A DNA stretch of 64,000 nt, taken from the NCBI RefSeq assembly GCF_963975745.1, contig NZ_CAXBIB010000004.1:1-64000 (forward strand), in the 5' to 3' direction. This DNA is from Parvibaculum sp963975745. GTDB taxonomy: Bacteria; Pseudomonadota; Alphaproteobacteria; Parvibaculales; Parvibaculaceae. The notes below the pieces were generated by a model. That model worked only from the letters and a program-made list of their open reading frames with translations. It was not told the origin of the DNA and did not search any database. The position numbers and the translations under genes are program-made. This document shows positions 52,000 to 60,567 of the stretch, piece after piece. Each line of letters opens with the position of its first letter. Within the stretch, counting starts at the first letter, position 1.

Positions 52000-52662
52000 A
52001 TGCTGACCGCCCCCGCACACAGCGCCGTCACCGTCGAAACGGATCTGTCGGTCCTCCACCGCGACGACGATCTTCTGGTTCTCTCGAAGCCGAGCGGTCT
52101 GCTCTCGGTTCCCGGCAAGGATCCGGCGCTGGCCGATTGCCTGGAGAGCCGGGCGCGCAACGCCTTTCCGGGCGCCCTGTTGGTTCACCGTCTCGACCGC
52201 GACACCTCGGGAATCATGGTGATGGCGCTGAACCGCAAGGCGCAACGCCATCTCGGCCTTCAGTTCGAACGCCGCCGGATCGGGAAGGCCTATGTCGCGC
52301 GGGTCTGGGGAGAGGTCGCCAATATGAAGGGCTGTGTCGACGCGCCGATCGCCTGCGACTGGCCCAACCGGCCGAAACAGATGATCGATCGCGACAACGG
52401 CCGGCCGGCGCTGACGCAATGGGAAGTGATGGAACGCGAACCGGGCGCGACCCGCGTGATGCTCCGTCCACTGACGGGCCGTTCGCATCAGCTCAGGGTC
52501 CATTTGCTGAGCCTCGGCCATCCGGTGCTCGGCGACAACTTCTACGCCCATGACGAAGCGCTGCGGGCGGCCGACCGGTTGCAGCTCCATGCCCTCGAAC
52601 TGACGCTGCGCCACCCCGCGGATGGCCGCTTCTGCACCTTCCGCGATCCCTGCCCCTTCTAG
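52000..52662 (+). CDS. RluA-family pseudouridine synthase
   Basis: The 220-residue protein has the catalytic HRLDRDTSG block (catalytic Asp at about residue 66). PLTGRSHQLRVHLLSLGHPVLGD is the C-terminal signature of the RluA/RluC/RluD group. The short form without an S4 domain is typical of the RluA-type. It modifies uridine in 23S rRNA or tRNA. It lies 6 bp after slyX. A strong terminator follows at 52735. Confidence 0.9.
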   Translation: MLTAPAHSAVTVETDLSVLHRDDDLLVLSKPSGLLSVPGKDPALADCLESRARNAFPGALLVHRLDRDTSGIMVMALNRKAQRHLGLQFERRRIGKAYVARVWGEVANMKGCVDAPIACDWPNRPKQMIDRDNGRPALTQWEVMEREPGATRVMLRPLTGRSHQLRVHLLSLGHPVLGDNFYAHDEALRAADRLQLHALELTLRHPADGRFCTFRDPCPF

Positions 52663-52734
52663 GAGGCAGGCCGCCAGGCACTTGTCCCCGCTTTGTCCCC
52701 GGGGTCAGCAGAGACTTGTCCCCGGGGGCAAGGA

Positions 52735-52773
52735 AAAAGCCGGAAGCGGTGGTACGACCCGCATCCGGCTTTT
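52735..52773. terminator. Bidirectional Rho-independent terminator
   Basis: The stem AAAAGCCGGA / TCCGGCTTTT (52735-52744 and 52764-52773) encloses a second GCGG/CCGC pair. Adjacent A- and T-runs let it act in both directions. It separates the rluA gene from the convergent Asn-rich gene. Confidence 0.85.
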
Positions 52774-52818
52774 GTGACAGTTTCGTGACAGTTCGATGAC
52801 AGAGGGGGGGGTCCGCTG

Positions 52819-53076
52819 TCAGCCGGTGACGCTGACCCGCAGGCTGGTTGTTGTCGAATTACTGTTCGAATTCGAGTTGCTGTTGCCGTTGACGTTGGTA
52901 TTGCTGTTGAAATTGAAGTTCGAGTTGAAATTCGAATTGAAGTTCGAATTGATATTGTGATTGACGTTGCAGGCATAGGCCGACGAGGCGCCGACAAACG
53001 CATAAAGGGCAAGCGCCGCAGCAACCGCCATGATCGCACCCAGCGTCAATCCGGTTCGGGAAAGAAGAATCTTCAT
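52819..53076 (-). CDS. Secreted Asn/Ser/Phe-repeat protein
   Basis: The 85-residue protein has a signal peptide (MKILLSRTGLTLGAIMAVAA through about residue 35) and a single Cys near the mature N-terminus. A region of alternating Asn follows (NVNHNINSNFNSNFNSNFNF, then NSNTNVNGNSNSNSNSNS) and ends LRVSVTG. The DNA is also locally repetitive, GAA-TTC rich. I recognise no family. The alternating N-x pattern favours an extended beta-strand structure, such as a surface or amyloid-like peptide, which is an inference. A longer frame that begins at 53085 or 53106 is possible. Confidence 0.55.
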   Translation of the reverse strand: MKILLSRTGLTLGAIMAVAAALALYAFVGASSAYACNVNHNINSNFNSNFNSNFNFNSNTNVNGNSNSNSNSNSTTTSLRVSVTG

Positions 53077-53228
53077 TTGCTCCATCCTGTGACACGCCTG
53101 CGCCATTTCGGCACAAAGGCAGCGAAAATCCGTGCCCCGAAAGGGCTCTTGGACCTCGCGCTGCAGGAGCCATGCCGAAATGCCGGCATGGACGTGTTGG
53201 AGTTAAGTCGTTGTTTTAAAATGAAATT

Positions 53229-53278
53229 TGGTAGCGGAGGAGGGACTCGAACCCCCGACACGCGGATTATGATTCCGC
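53229..53278 (-). pseudogene. 3' fragment of tRNA-Met(CAT), island attachment site
   Basis: Read on the minus strand, positions 53278 to 53229 fold as the anticodon arm (GCGGA ATCATAA TCCGC, anticodon CAT), variable loop, T-arm (GGGGGTTCGAGTCCC), acceptor 3' strand CTCCGCT, A and CCA. The matching 5' strand AGCGGAG and D-arm are absent and replaced by unrelated sequence. This is the typical trace left where an integrase enters the 3' half of a tRNA gene. It is not a functional tRNA. Confidence 0.8.
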
Positions 53279-53433
53279 TTTAGCCCAAAACCGCTCCACA
53301 ACGCCCAATCTTTTTAATCTATATATTTCAGTATCTTAACTGAAATCCGCTTTTGTCGCCTATTGAGATTTATGGGCGAAACTTGATATTCAGTGTCCCC
53401 ATAGTGTCCCCAAACAGACATGCGGATTAACTC

Positions 53434-54546
53434 ATGGCGGCCATCGAAAAGCGCGAGCGGAAGAACGGAACGACTTACCGCGCGCTCATCCGTATCAAGG
53501 GCTTCCCTCCTCAGCAGAAAACCTTCAAGCGCCTGACGGACGCAAAGATGTGGGCCCAGCAGACGGAAGCCGCCATTCGCCGGGGCGAGCTACAGGCCGT
53601 CGCCAAGATCACAGCCAATAAGACGCTGGCGGACGCCATCGACCGCTATCGCAATGAAATCATGCCCCGGAAGACAATCGGCACCCAGCGGTCTGAGAAG
53701 TCGCACCTGGCCTACTGGGAAGCCGCGCTAGGTGAATACGGCCTGACCTATATCGAGCCGGAAATGATCAGCCGGAAGCTAGCCGCCCTGGCAAAAGAGA
53801 AGCGCATGAAGAAGGGCGACAAGGCGGGCAACCCTTCCGGCGGCGTGCGCAGCCTTCGCACGATCAAGTACTATCAGGACACCCTCTTCGCGGTGTTCAA
53901 ACACGCCCGACAGTGGCAGTGGACACGCCAGAATCCCGTAGGTGAACTGGAGAAGATCACCAAGCTGCGGAATGAGCGGGTGCGCTTTCTATCGGATGAA
54001 GAGCGTGCTGCCCTTCTCACGGCCTGCAGGGCCAGTGTGAACAAGCACCTCTATCCGATTGTCATCTTCGCTCTGTCCACCGGCGCGCGGAAGGGCGAAA
54101 TCCTCGGCCTGACGCTGGAAGACCTCGACCTCAAACGGGATATGGCCGTGCTTCGGAATACCAAGAACGGCGACACTCGCTCCGTACCCGTCGTGCACCA
54201 CCTCAAAGAGCTGATGACGAAGCAGGTGAAGGCCATCAACAAGCTCTATGACGGCCTAGAGCTTCCAAAGCATGGCCGCCTGCTCTTTGCTCGCAGTGAC
54301 GGCAAAGCCCCTATCGAACTGAACCGTGCTTGGTACAACGCGCTAGAGAGAGCGAACCTCAAGGACTTCCGCTTCCACGACCTGCGGCACAGCACAGCGA
54401 GCTACCTGGCCATGAATGGAGCCAGCCAGTTGGAGATTGCTGCCGTGCTAGGCCACAAAACGCTCCAAATGGTGAAGCGCTATGCGCACCTTTCTGAAAA
54501 TCACACCCGCGACGTGGTGACGAAGATGAATGAGAAGATTTTCTGA
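53434..54546 (+). CDS. Tyrosine site-specific integrase
   Basis: The 370-residue phage-type integrase has an N-terminal arm-binding domain with KNGTTYRALIRIKGFPPQQKTF and a SAM-like core-binding region. The catalytic set is Arg in TGARKGEI, HxxR in HDLRHSTAS, His in LGHKTLQMVKRY, and the nucleophile Tyr of KRYAHLS. It lies 155 bp from the attachment site. Two TGTCCCC copies just upstream (about 53395-53410) are possible arm sites. It probably integrates and excises the island at tRNA-Met. Confidence 0.95.
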   Translation: MAAIEKRERKNGTTYRALIRIKGFPPQQKTFKRLTDAKMWAQQTEAAIRRGELQAVAKITANKTLADAIDRYRNEIMPRKTIGTQRSEKSHLAYWEAALGEYGLTYIEPEMISRKLAALAKEKRMKKGDKAGNPSGGVRSLRTIKYYQDTLFAVFKHARQWQWTRQNPVGELEKITKLRNERVRFLSDEERAALLTACRASVNKHLYPIVIFALSTGARKGEILGLTLEDLDLKRDMAVLRNTKNGDTRSVPVVHHLKELMTKQVKAINKLYDGLELPKHGRLLFARSDGKAPIELNRAWYNALERANLKDFRFHDLRHSTASYLAMNGASQLEIAAVLGHKTLQMVKRYAHLSENHTRDVVTKMNEKIF

Positions 54547-54683
54547 CGCCTACAGAAAAAACAAAGCAGCACCAACAACTTAAAAGAAATCTCTAGACTT
54601 TTTCAGCTTGCTTCATATGTTTCTAACAAGTTTCTCAGCCTTTTCCCTCTCTCGCTTTTTTCCCAAAAGAGGGATCATGAAAA

Positions 54684-54899
54684 TTGGTCAACTACGAAGA
54701 ACTGCGGACGGTGAAACAACTGGCCGCTGAAGCGCCGTTCGTCACTGAGGCGAAGCTGCGCTGGTGGATTTTCCACGCGGACACAAACGGTCTCAACGCT
54801 GCCCTGATAAAAATCGGTGGGCGCGTCTACATAGACCGGGCCGAGTTCAATAAGTGGCTTGAGGCCCAGCGCCTCGCCCCCAAGGCCTCCGCCGCCTAA
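54684..54899 (+). CDS. Small DNA-binding protein, possible excisionase
   Basis: The 71-residue peptide reads from a TTG start with a GAGGGATC site about 9 nt upstream. It has a helix-turn-helix-like front (LRTVKQLAAEAPFVTEAKLRWW) and an IGGRVYIDRAEFNKWLEAQ end. This resembles recombination directionality factors or AlpA/excisionase-like proteins, but the match is only in layout. Its place directly after the integrase gene supports excisionase. A terminator follows. Confidence 0.6.
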   Translation: MVNYEELRTVKQLAAEAPFVTEAKLRWWIFHADTNGLNAALIKIGGRVYIDRAEFNKWLEAQRLAPKASAA

Positions 54900-54925
54900 C
54901 GGCACAAATAACTGATCGACTACAG

Positions 54926-54956
54926 AGCCCCGCCCTAACCGGCGGGGCTTTATTTT
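54926..54956. terminator. Bidirectional Rho-independent terminator
   Basis: Perfect 9-bp stem AGCCCCGCC / GGCGGGGCT with a 6-nt loop, followed by TTATTTT on the plus side and an A/T-rich flank on the minus side. It separates the excisionase-like gene from the minus-strand peptidase/RM operon. Confidence 0.85.
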
Positions 54957-55017
54957 GGGGGAGGCGATTTGCGCTTTCCTAATGTCACTGTAAGAAGCGA
55001 AAGCGCTGGGAAAGAAC

Positions 55018-55746
55018 TTACTCGTTGAGAAGCAACTCAGCCATCCCGTCCAAGCGCGCCTTCACAGGTCGCCAATCGGGATACGTCTGCTCAAGCAGCT
55101 TGTAAAACTTGGTGCCGTGATTGTGCTCTTTGAGGTGGCAAAGCTCATGAACAAGCACGTAGTCGATGCACTCGCGCGGCGCTTTGACCAAATGTGGGTT
55201 GAGCAAAATGTTCCCGGCCGGTGAGCAACTGCCCCACTGCTTCTGCATCTTTAGCAGCCGCCAAGCTGGAACTTTCTTTAGCCAGCGCATACGGCACGCT
55301 ACCTCGTTCAGCCGTCGCTCAAAAACTTCTACGGCACGAGCCCGATACCACTTGTCTACAAGCTCTTTTACGGCGGCGGCATCCTTAGACGGCGTAGTCA
55401 CCCTCAGCTGGCCGCGCAGCATTTTTGCCTCGGCTGAAGCCTTTGGTTGATACTCAACTTTCAGCTGATACCGTCGTCCAAGATAAAATATGCCCTCCCC
55501 GCTAACGTAGGCGCGGGGCAAAACATGCTCGCGTAGGCGGCGTGCATCCGACACGTGACGGCTGATCCACCGGGCGCGCTTGAGAACGGCCTCATGTACC
55601 TCTTTCAGGCACCGCCCGGTAGGGGCGTCCACCTGAACCGCTTCATTCGGATGGACGTGAATAAGAATCCGTCCAGGAGGACGTTCTGTGAAGAGAACTG
55701 TGTAGTCGATAACCTCACTACCATAGACAAAGCTTTGTCTGACCAC
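55018..55746 (-). CDS. YgjP-like M48/DUF45 metallopeptidase
   Basis: The 242-residue protein has the zinc motif HELCHLKEHNHGTKF (HExxH with a third His) near residue 200. The DUF45/YgjP block MQKQWGSCSPAGNILLNPHL precedes it. It starts with GTG 1 bp after the hsdR stop, with a GGGGGAG site 8 nt upstream, so it is probably translated from the hsdR mRNA. DUF45 proteases recur next to type I RM genes. The substrate is unknown. Confidence 0.85.
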   Translation of the reverse strand: MVRQSFVYGSEVIDYTVLFTERPPGRILIHVHPNEAVQVDAPTGRCLKEVHEAVLKRARWISRHVSDARRLREHVLPRAYVSGEGIFYLGRRYQLKVEYQPKASAEAKMLRGQLRVTTPSKDAAAVKELVDKWYRARAVEVFERRLNEVACRMRWLKKVPAWRLLKMQKQWGSCSPAGNILLNPHLVKAPRECIDYVLVHELCHLKEHNHGTKFYKLLEQTYPDWRPVKARLDGMAELLLNE

Positions 55747-55747
55747 G

Positions 55748-58700
55748 CTAGAAGCTCCCCCTAGCGAGACCAACGCGCGTGATCTGAACGATACGTTCGA
55801 TAGCGTCCTTTGCCTTCTCAAGGCCTAGCCTCTCAAACAGCCTCGGCAGAAGTTCCTTACGAATTTCGGCCTCTATATTTTGCGGACTGAGAGAATGTGT
55901 TGAGACGGCCTTCTTCACCACCTGGTCGATCTCAAACGAGAGCGTGACGAACTCTTCGCCTTCTCCCGGTTTCAAAGAGCCGAAGTATGCTTCGCCAAGC
56001 ATCAGACGGAAGACGCCATAGTAGGCTTGCGCATGAGCGTTGCCTTCAAAGGCATTCGGGATTGTTTCAATATCCCTATTTTCCACCTTTTCCGCAAAGT
56101 CCTTAAACAGCATGTATTGCTTGTGCGGATGATCAAACATCGCCTCAGCCTCGGCGATAGCCTGCCTAAGAAGCTCCGACAAAACCATTTGCGCGTACGG
56201 ATCATCAGCCAGGTCTTGTTCTATCGTCTTCTTAATTCGGCTCTTGATGATGTCCGTTTCGTTGCGGGCTTTCTCCTTCGTCCATTTCTTCGGATCATCA
56301 GCCTTGCCTAGTTCATTGACCAAGATGACGCCTTCAGCCTCGGCAACCTGCTCACCCACAACGTGCTTATCAACAAGTTTGCGGATTTGGTCTTCATAGG
56401 TGCTGAAATCCACAGTCTCCTGCGCATCTTGTTTGGAAATCTTGCGGAGATTGCTGAAGAAGCGGAGATCATCCTTGTAGGTTTGAATTTGCGCCTCGGA
56501 GAATGAGGCGTCCTCGAAGAACGACTGAGAGGAAAGCGCAACTTTCAAACACATGCCGAATTCGGTCAGCGCCTCGTAGAAGTCCTCTCGTACTTTCTGA
56601 CGCGCGTCGTAGCTCTGACCTTCGTCGTCTTCAGAAAACTTTGGCAGCAGCACTTGCCGGTATTGCTCCAAATCTTTCTTATTCTGAACGCCAGAGAAGA
56701 GTGCCCACAAACGGTCATGAAGCGCGGGCAGCCGCTTGTACTCGGTGCTGACCTGTCGATAGAGTCCCGCAAGATCATCAATATCGAAACCGCCCTGCGT
56801 GTGCGCAGCCAAGTCTTGGTAAGCCTCAATCGCGGTATCCAGTTCTTTCAAGATACCTCGGTAGTCGATGAGCAACCCATACTGCTTGGCATCATGCAGA
56901 CGGTTTACGCGAGCGACTGCTTGAATGATGTTATGCGCCTTAAGCGGCTTGTCGATATAGAGAACAGCGTTGCGCGGTTCGTCAAAGCCCGTCAAAAGCT
57001 TGTCTACAACGATGAGGATATCTGGCGGACCTTCGGTGCTGAAGTCCTCGATTGTGTCGCGCTCATAATCCTGCGGCCGCGCTTTGACGTTGTCTTTCCA
57101 CCACTGCTGCACTTCCGGCAGCGTGCTTTCATCAACGTCCGAATGCCCCTCGCGGGTGTCCGGCGGTGAAATTATGACGGCGCTTGTGACCAGCCCGGTG
57201 TCATCCAACGCCCTTTTATACCGGATAGCCGCAAGCTTGCTGTCGGTAGCCAGTTGGCCTTTCAGGCCCTGCCGGAGCTTTTTGAAGTTTTCGTTGAAGT
57301 GTATCGCAATGTCCCAAGCAATCAGCTCAATCCGATTGTTGGAGCCATAGACGGGGCCCTTCTTGCCCCACTTCTGCTTCAGGTCGCTCTTCTGGCGCTC
57401 TGACAGGCCAGCCGTGATTTTCTCAAACCAGTTATCAATGGCCTTTTCGTTTACATCCAACAGAGGGCGGCGCTCTTCATAGAGCAGTGGCGTTACCGTT
57501 TCATCTTCAACGGCACGCTGCATGGTATAGGCATGTACGATAGGCCCAAACTTGTTGGTCGTCTTCTCGCCCTTAAGCAACGGTGTACCGGTAAAGGCGA
57601 CATAGGCGGCATTCGGCAGGGCCTGGCGCATCCGCTGATGCGTCTCGCCGCCGTGGCTGCGATGCCCTTCGTCAACAAGGACAATCATGTCCTCGCTTTC
57701 GTTGCGGCATTCAGGAAGCTTCGACGCTGTGTTGAACTTGTCGATGATAGTGAAGACGATGCGTTCGGTACTTTTGCCGATACGCCTTGCAAGCTCCCGG
57801 CCCGATGAAACCTTTGCCTTCTCACCTTCCTTCTGGCTGGCGATTTCCGAACCAAATGCACCGCCGGTGAGAAAAGTCTTCGCCAGCTGCTTCTCAAGGT
57901 CGATCCGGTCTGTGACCACAACAACACGGCAATTCTTGAGGGCGGGATAGAGCAGCAACGCCTTACACAAAAACACCATGGTGAAAGACTTGCCTGACCC
58001 CGTGGTGTGCCAAATGACACCCCCCTGACGACCTCCGCCAGGGCGCTTCTGCTCGATCTGCGCCAAAAGTTTCTTGATACCGAAGGCCTGCTGATAGCGG
58101 GCCGCAATCTTTCCTGCTTTCTGATCGAACAGAATGAAGAAGCGGACGAATTCCAAAAGCCGCTCTGGAGACAGGAGGCTGACAATCAACCGGTCTTGAT
58201 CTGTCGGCAACTGATGAGCGGTCCAAAGGCTCTCGAAGTAGTTGCGCACCTTCGCCGGGCGATTGGCGAAGATTGCCGTCTTCACGCTATCGGCGAGAGG
58301 CCGGTTCTTGATTTCGGAAAAATGGGCTTCTGGAAGCTCCTCTTCGCGCCAGCGCGTCCAGAATTTCTTTGGCGTTTTCGTCGTGCCGTACCGGCCGTCG
58401 GTGCCACTTACGCTCAGTAGCAACTGGCTATAGGCAAAGAGTTGAGGAATTTCGTCGTTCTTCTGGTTGCGGATACTCTGGCTGATACCCTCGTCGATCA
58501 TCGACTTATTGGGGTTTCCCGAGTCCGGGCGCTTTGCCTCTATGACCGCAAGAGGAATGCCATTCACATAGCAAACAACATCGGGCCGCCGTGTGCGCGT
58601 CCCGTCACTCGACAGAACCTCCAGCTCTTCGGTCACAACGAATCTGTTAGCTTGCGGCTCTTGCCAATCGATGATGGGGATAGTCGGCGCATGTTTCTTG

Positions 58701-59035
58701 CCATCAATGAACTCGGTGACGGTCACCCCAAGGCAAAGCATGTTGTAGATGCGCTCATTTGCGGTGAGCAAACCCTCATTGAGAGAGGTAGATGCTACCT
58801 CGCGGACCACCTGCTCGATGGCATTGGTAGAAAGTGGATAGTCCTTCCCTTTGTACTGAAACCTTCTTGCCCGAAGCGCCTCGACAAGGTGGCTGACGAG
58901 AACCACTTGCTGCGTCCCCCCTCGCGCAGTAAGGCACTCCTCCGCAGACATGAATGTCCATCCAATGGCGATCAGCGTCTGCAACGCTGGAATATGAGAA
59001 CTGTAGGCTTCCGCCGTGTTGGGGGCTTCACTCAT
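55748..59035 (-). CDS. hsdR: Type I restriction enzyme R subunit
   Basis: The 1095-residue protein has an N-terminal PD-(D/E)xK nuclease domain (D152 in RRPDVVCYV, E166 and K168 in VIEAKRP). A superfamily 2 helicase follows, with Walker A WHTTGSGKSFTM near 345, TDRIDLEKQL, DEGHRSHGGE (Walker B variant DEGH), and VDKLLTGFDEPRN. It translocates and cuts unmodified DNA in an HsdR2M2S1 complex. The start overlaps the kinase stop by 4 bp. Confidence 0.97.
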   Translation of the reverse strand: MSEAPNTAEAYSSHIPALQTLIAIGWTFMSAEECLTARGGTQQVVLVSHLVEALRARRFQYKGKDYPLSTNAIEQVVREVASTSLNEGLLTANERIYNMLCLGVTVTEFIDGKKHAPTIPIIDWQEPQANRFVVTEELEVLSSDGTRTRRPDVVCYVNGIPLAVIEAKRPDSGNPNKSMIDEGISQSIRNQKNDEIPQLFAYSQLLLSVSGTDGRYGTTKTPKKFWTRWREEELPEAHFSEIKNRPLADSVKTAIFANRPAKVRNYFESLWTAHQLPTDQDRLIVSLLSPERLLEFVRFFILFDQKAGKIAARYQQAFGIKKLLAQIEQKRPGGGRQGGVIWHTTGSGKSFTMVFLCKALLLYPALKNCRVVVVTDRIDLEKQLAKTFLTGGAFGSEIASQKEGEKAKVSSGRELARRIGKSTERIVFTIIDKFNTASKLPECRNESEDMIVLVDEGHRSHGGETHQRMRQALPNAAYVAFTGTPLLKGEKTTNKFGPIVHAYTMQRAVEDETVTPLLYEERRPLLDVNEKAIDNWFEKITAGLSERQKSDLKQKWGKKGPVYGSNNRIELIAWDIAIHFNENFKKLRQGLKGQLATDSKLAAIRYKRALDDTGLVTSAVIISPPDTREGHSDVDESTLPEVQQWWKDNVKARPQDYERDTIEDFSTEGPPDILIVVDKLLTGFDEPRNAVLYIDKPLKAHNIIQAVARVNRLHDAKQYGLLIDYRGILKELDTAIEAYQDLAAHTQGGFDIDDLAGLYRQVSTEYKRLPALHDRLWALFSGVQNKKDLEQYRQVLLPKFSEDDEGQSYDARQKVREDFYEALTEFGMCLKVALSSQSFFEDASFSEAQIQTYKDDLRFFSNLRKISKQDAQETVDFSTYEDQIRKLVDKHVVGEQVAEAEGVILVNELGKADDPKKWTKEKARNETDIIKSRIKKTIEQDLADDPYAQMVLSELLRQAIAEAEAMFDHPHKQYMLFKDFAEKVENRDIETIPNAFEGNAHAQAYYGVFRLMLGEAYFGSLKPGEGEEFVTLSFEIDQVVKKAVSTHSLSPQNIEAEIRKELLPRLFERLGLEKAKDAIERIVQITRVGLARGSF

Positions 59036-60105
59036 TTCCGCCCCTCAACCACACTCGTCATGAAATCGGACGCCAATTTCTCGACCTCTTTAGCTGAGAG
59101 ACCGGACATGGAAAATTTGCCGATCTTTGTCTCTTTTCCCGATGATCTACTTGTGCGAAATGCGGTAAAGCGAGCACCTCCCCCTTTCAGATTCTGTGCC
59201 TCAAACCGATAGGTTTGTTGTGCGTCCTCACCAAAAAAAGAACCATTTGCGTCAAGAGACCATCCTCCAACAAAATGCAACTTCTCAAGCGCGCGACGCA
59301 TTTCCAATGCCGATTGAAACCGTAGCGCCGGATCGGGGTTTACAGCCTTATTAAGGACTCTCTTTAGAGAAGGCGGAACAAACGGACGATAATCTTCGCT
59401 GCGAATGAGCTTGCCAGAGCACACAAGCTCAGCGAACTTCTGCGAGCCAACTGCACTGCGTTTTGCTCTAATCAGCCCAAGCCCATTCATCATGCGAAAC
59501 GCCGTGAGTCCAACTTGATAAACATCGGTCACACAACTGATGGGCAAATTCTGTATTATTTCGGGCGCCGCATGTAATCTATAGGAATTGTCCGCGTACG
59601 CAGCACCTCCTTGCGTCACCACCGAAATGCCATAGTCGGTGAGTATTCCCTCGCCGTTGGTGCCGATCAGAATATTATTCGGCTTAATATCATTGTGCAG
59701 TGTGCCCTGTTCATGTAGGTGCTCCAACCCGCGCAATACGTCTATGATCTGTGAAACCGTCCGGTCGACTCGGATTAGTTCTCCAGCGCATGCTTGAGAC
59801 ACAACAGAACCCTTTGGGTGATAGTCCATAGCGACCGCAACCACACCATGTCCACTCACATTGATTACGTCGGCGTAATGGACCTTCACAAGGTTGGGGT
59901 GGCCAGCTCGATTCCCAACCACTGCCTCCTGTAAGAGCTCATCAATTGTCGCTTGAGACGCATCTATGAGCTTCACCGCAAGATCGCTCTGAATCGCACG
60001 ATCACGCGCAAGCCACACCTCTCCAAAGTTTCCACCCCCAACTCGTTTAATAAGTTGAAACTTGTATATCTCGTCGCCAGGAGCGGTTGGGAATGGGAGC
60101 GCCAA
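59032..60105 (-). CDS. Serine/threonine protein kinase inside the RM operon
   Basis: The 357-residue Hanks-type kinase has G-loop GGGNFGEV (23-30), K45 in AVKL, E60 (alpha-C), HNDIKPNN (137-144) with catalytic D139, and DYG (157-159). APE (180-182) and D194 follow. HRD is HND, so this is a non-RD kinase that may not need activation-loop phosphorylation. The last 95 residues form a beta-rich C-terminal domain of unknown type. The start is TTG, 6 bp after the preceding stop, and the stop overlaps hsdR by 4 bp. Its target is unknown; HsdR, HsdM or a phage protein are candidates. Confidence 0.9.
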   Translation of the reverse strand: MALPFPTAPGDEIYKFQLIKRVGGGNFGEVWLARDRAIQSDLAVKLIDASQATIDELLQEAVVGNRAGHPNLVKVHYADVINVSGHGVVAVAMDYHPKGSVVSQACAGELIRVDRTVSQIIDVLRGLEHLHEQGTLHNDIKPNNILIGTNGEGILTDYGISVVTQGGAAYADNSYRLHAAPEIIQNLPISCVTDVYQVGLTAFRMMNGLGLIRAKRSAVGSQKFAELVCSGKLIRSEDYRPFVPPSLKRVLNKAVNPDPALRFQSALEMRRALEKLHFVGGWSLDANGSFFGEDAQQTYRFEAQNLKGGGARFTAFRTSRSSGKETKIGKFSMSGLSAKEVEKLASDFMTSVVEGRK

Positions 60106-60111
60106 TGCTTG

Positions 60112-60567
60112 CTAATGCCTCCCATGCCAAGCCGCTGCAACGGCATCGGCCATCTGCTTGTCCCAGTAAGTCGAAGTCTTCCCTACGTTTTCCTCGGCGA
60201 ATGACAAAACGTCTCCGCTTTTTGTTTTTAAACTGGCATATGTTTTCCCCAAAACAGGAACACCGGCTCTTTTGCAAGCGAGAAAAATGACCGCATCTGC
60301 GTAAGCAGTTGCTCTTGTGCCTTTTGAGTCTGAACGCCCGTACTCACTAATTTTGACAACGCTTTTGCCAATATCGGTGTAGTGATGGAAAATGCGTTCA
60401 AATTCGCTCAAAAGCCAAAAGGCCCGATCTTCTGGTGCAACCATACCTCTGGGGTAGATCAAGCGATGCTCTTCGGCTGCGTTGAGCAGGGTTGCGCTTT
60501 TCGAATCCAATTCGACTATTGCATATCGGATACAATTCGACGCAGAGCGCACTCCAAGTATCTTCAT
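60112..60567 (-). CDS. RNase H/RuvC-fold small protein in the RM operon
   Basis: The 151-residue protein reads MKILGVRSASNCIRYAIVEL, then SEYGR (E75), and DKQMADAVAAAWHGR (D136, D141) at the C-terminus. The strand-helix order and the acidic residues at strand 4 and the last helix resemble RuvC/DUF3010-like RNase H folds. The usual first Asp is replaced (GVRSAS), so nuclease activity is uncertain. The start overlaps the hsdS stop by 4 bp, and the kinase follows by 6 bp. Confidence 0.65.
   Translation of the reverse strand: MKILGVRSASNCIRYAIVELDSKSATLLNAAEEHRLIYPRGMVAPEDRAFWLLSEFERIFHHYTDIGKSVVKISEYGRSDSKGTRATAYADAVIFLACKRAGVPVLGKTYASLKTKSGDVLSFAEENVGKTSTYWDKQMADAVAAAWHGRH

Noticed and set aside
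52861..52970. CRISPR-like repeat in the Asn-rich gene
   Set aside because: The repeats are short, irregular and in frame with a coding region, with no spacers.
53229..53278. Functional tRNA-Met gene
   Set aside because: Only the anticodon arm to CCA is present; acceptor 5' strand and D-arm are missing, so it is an attachment-site fragment.
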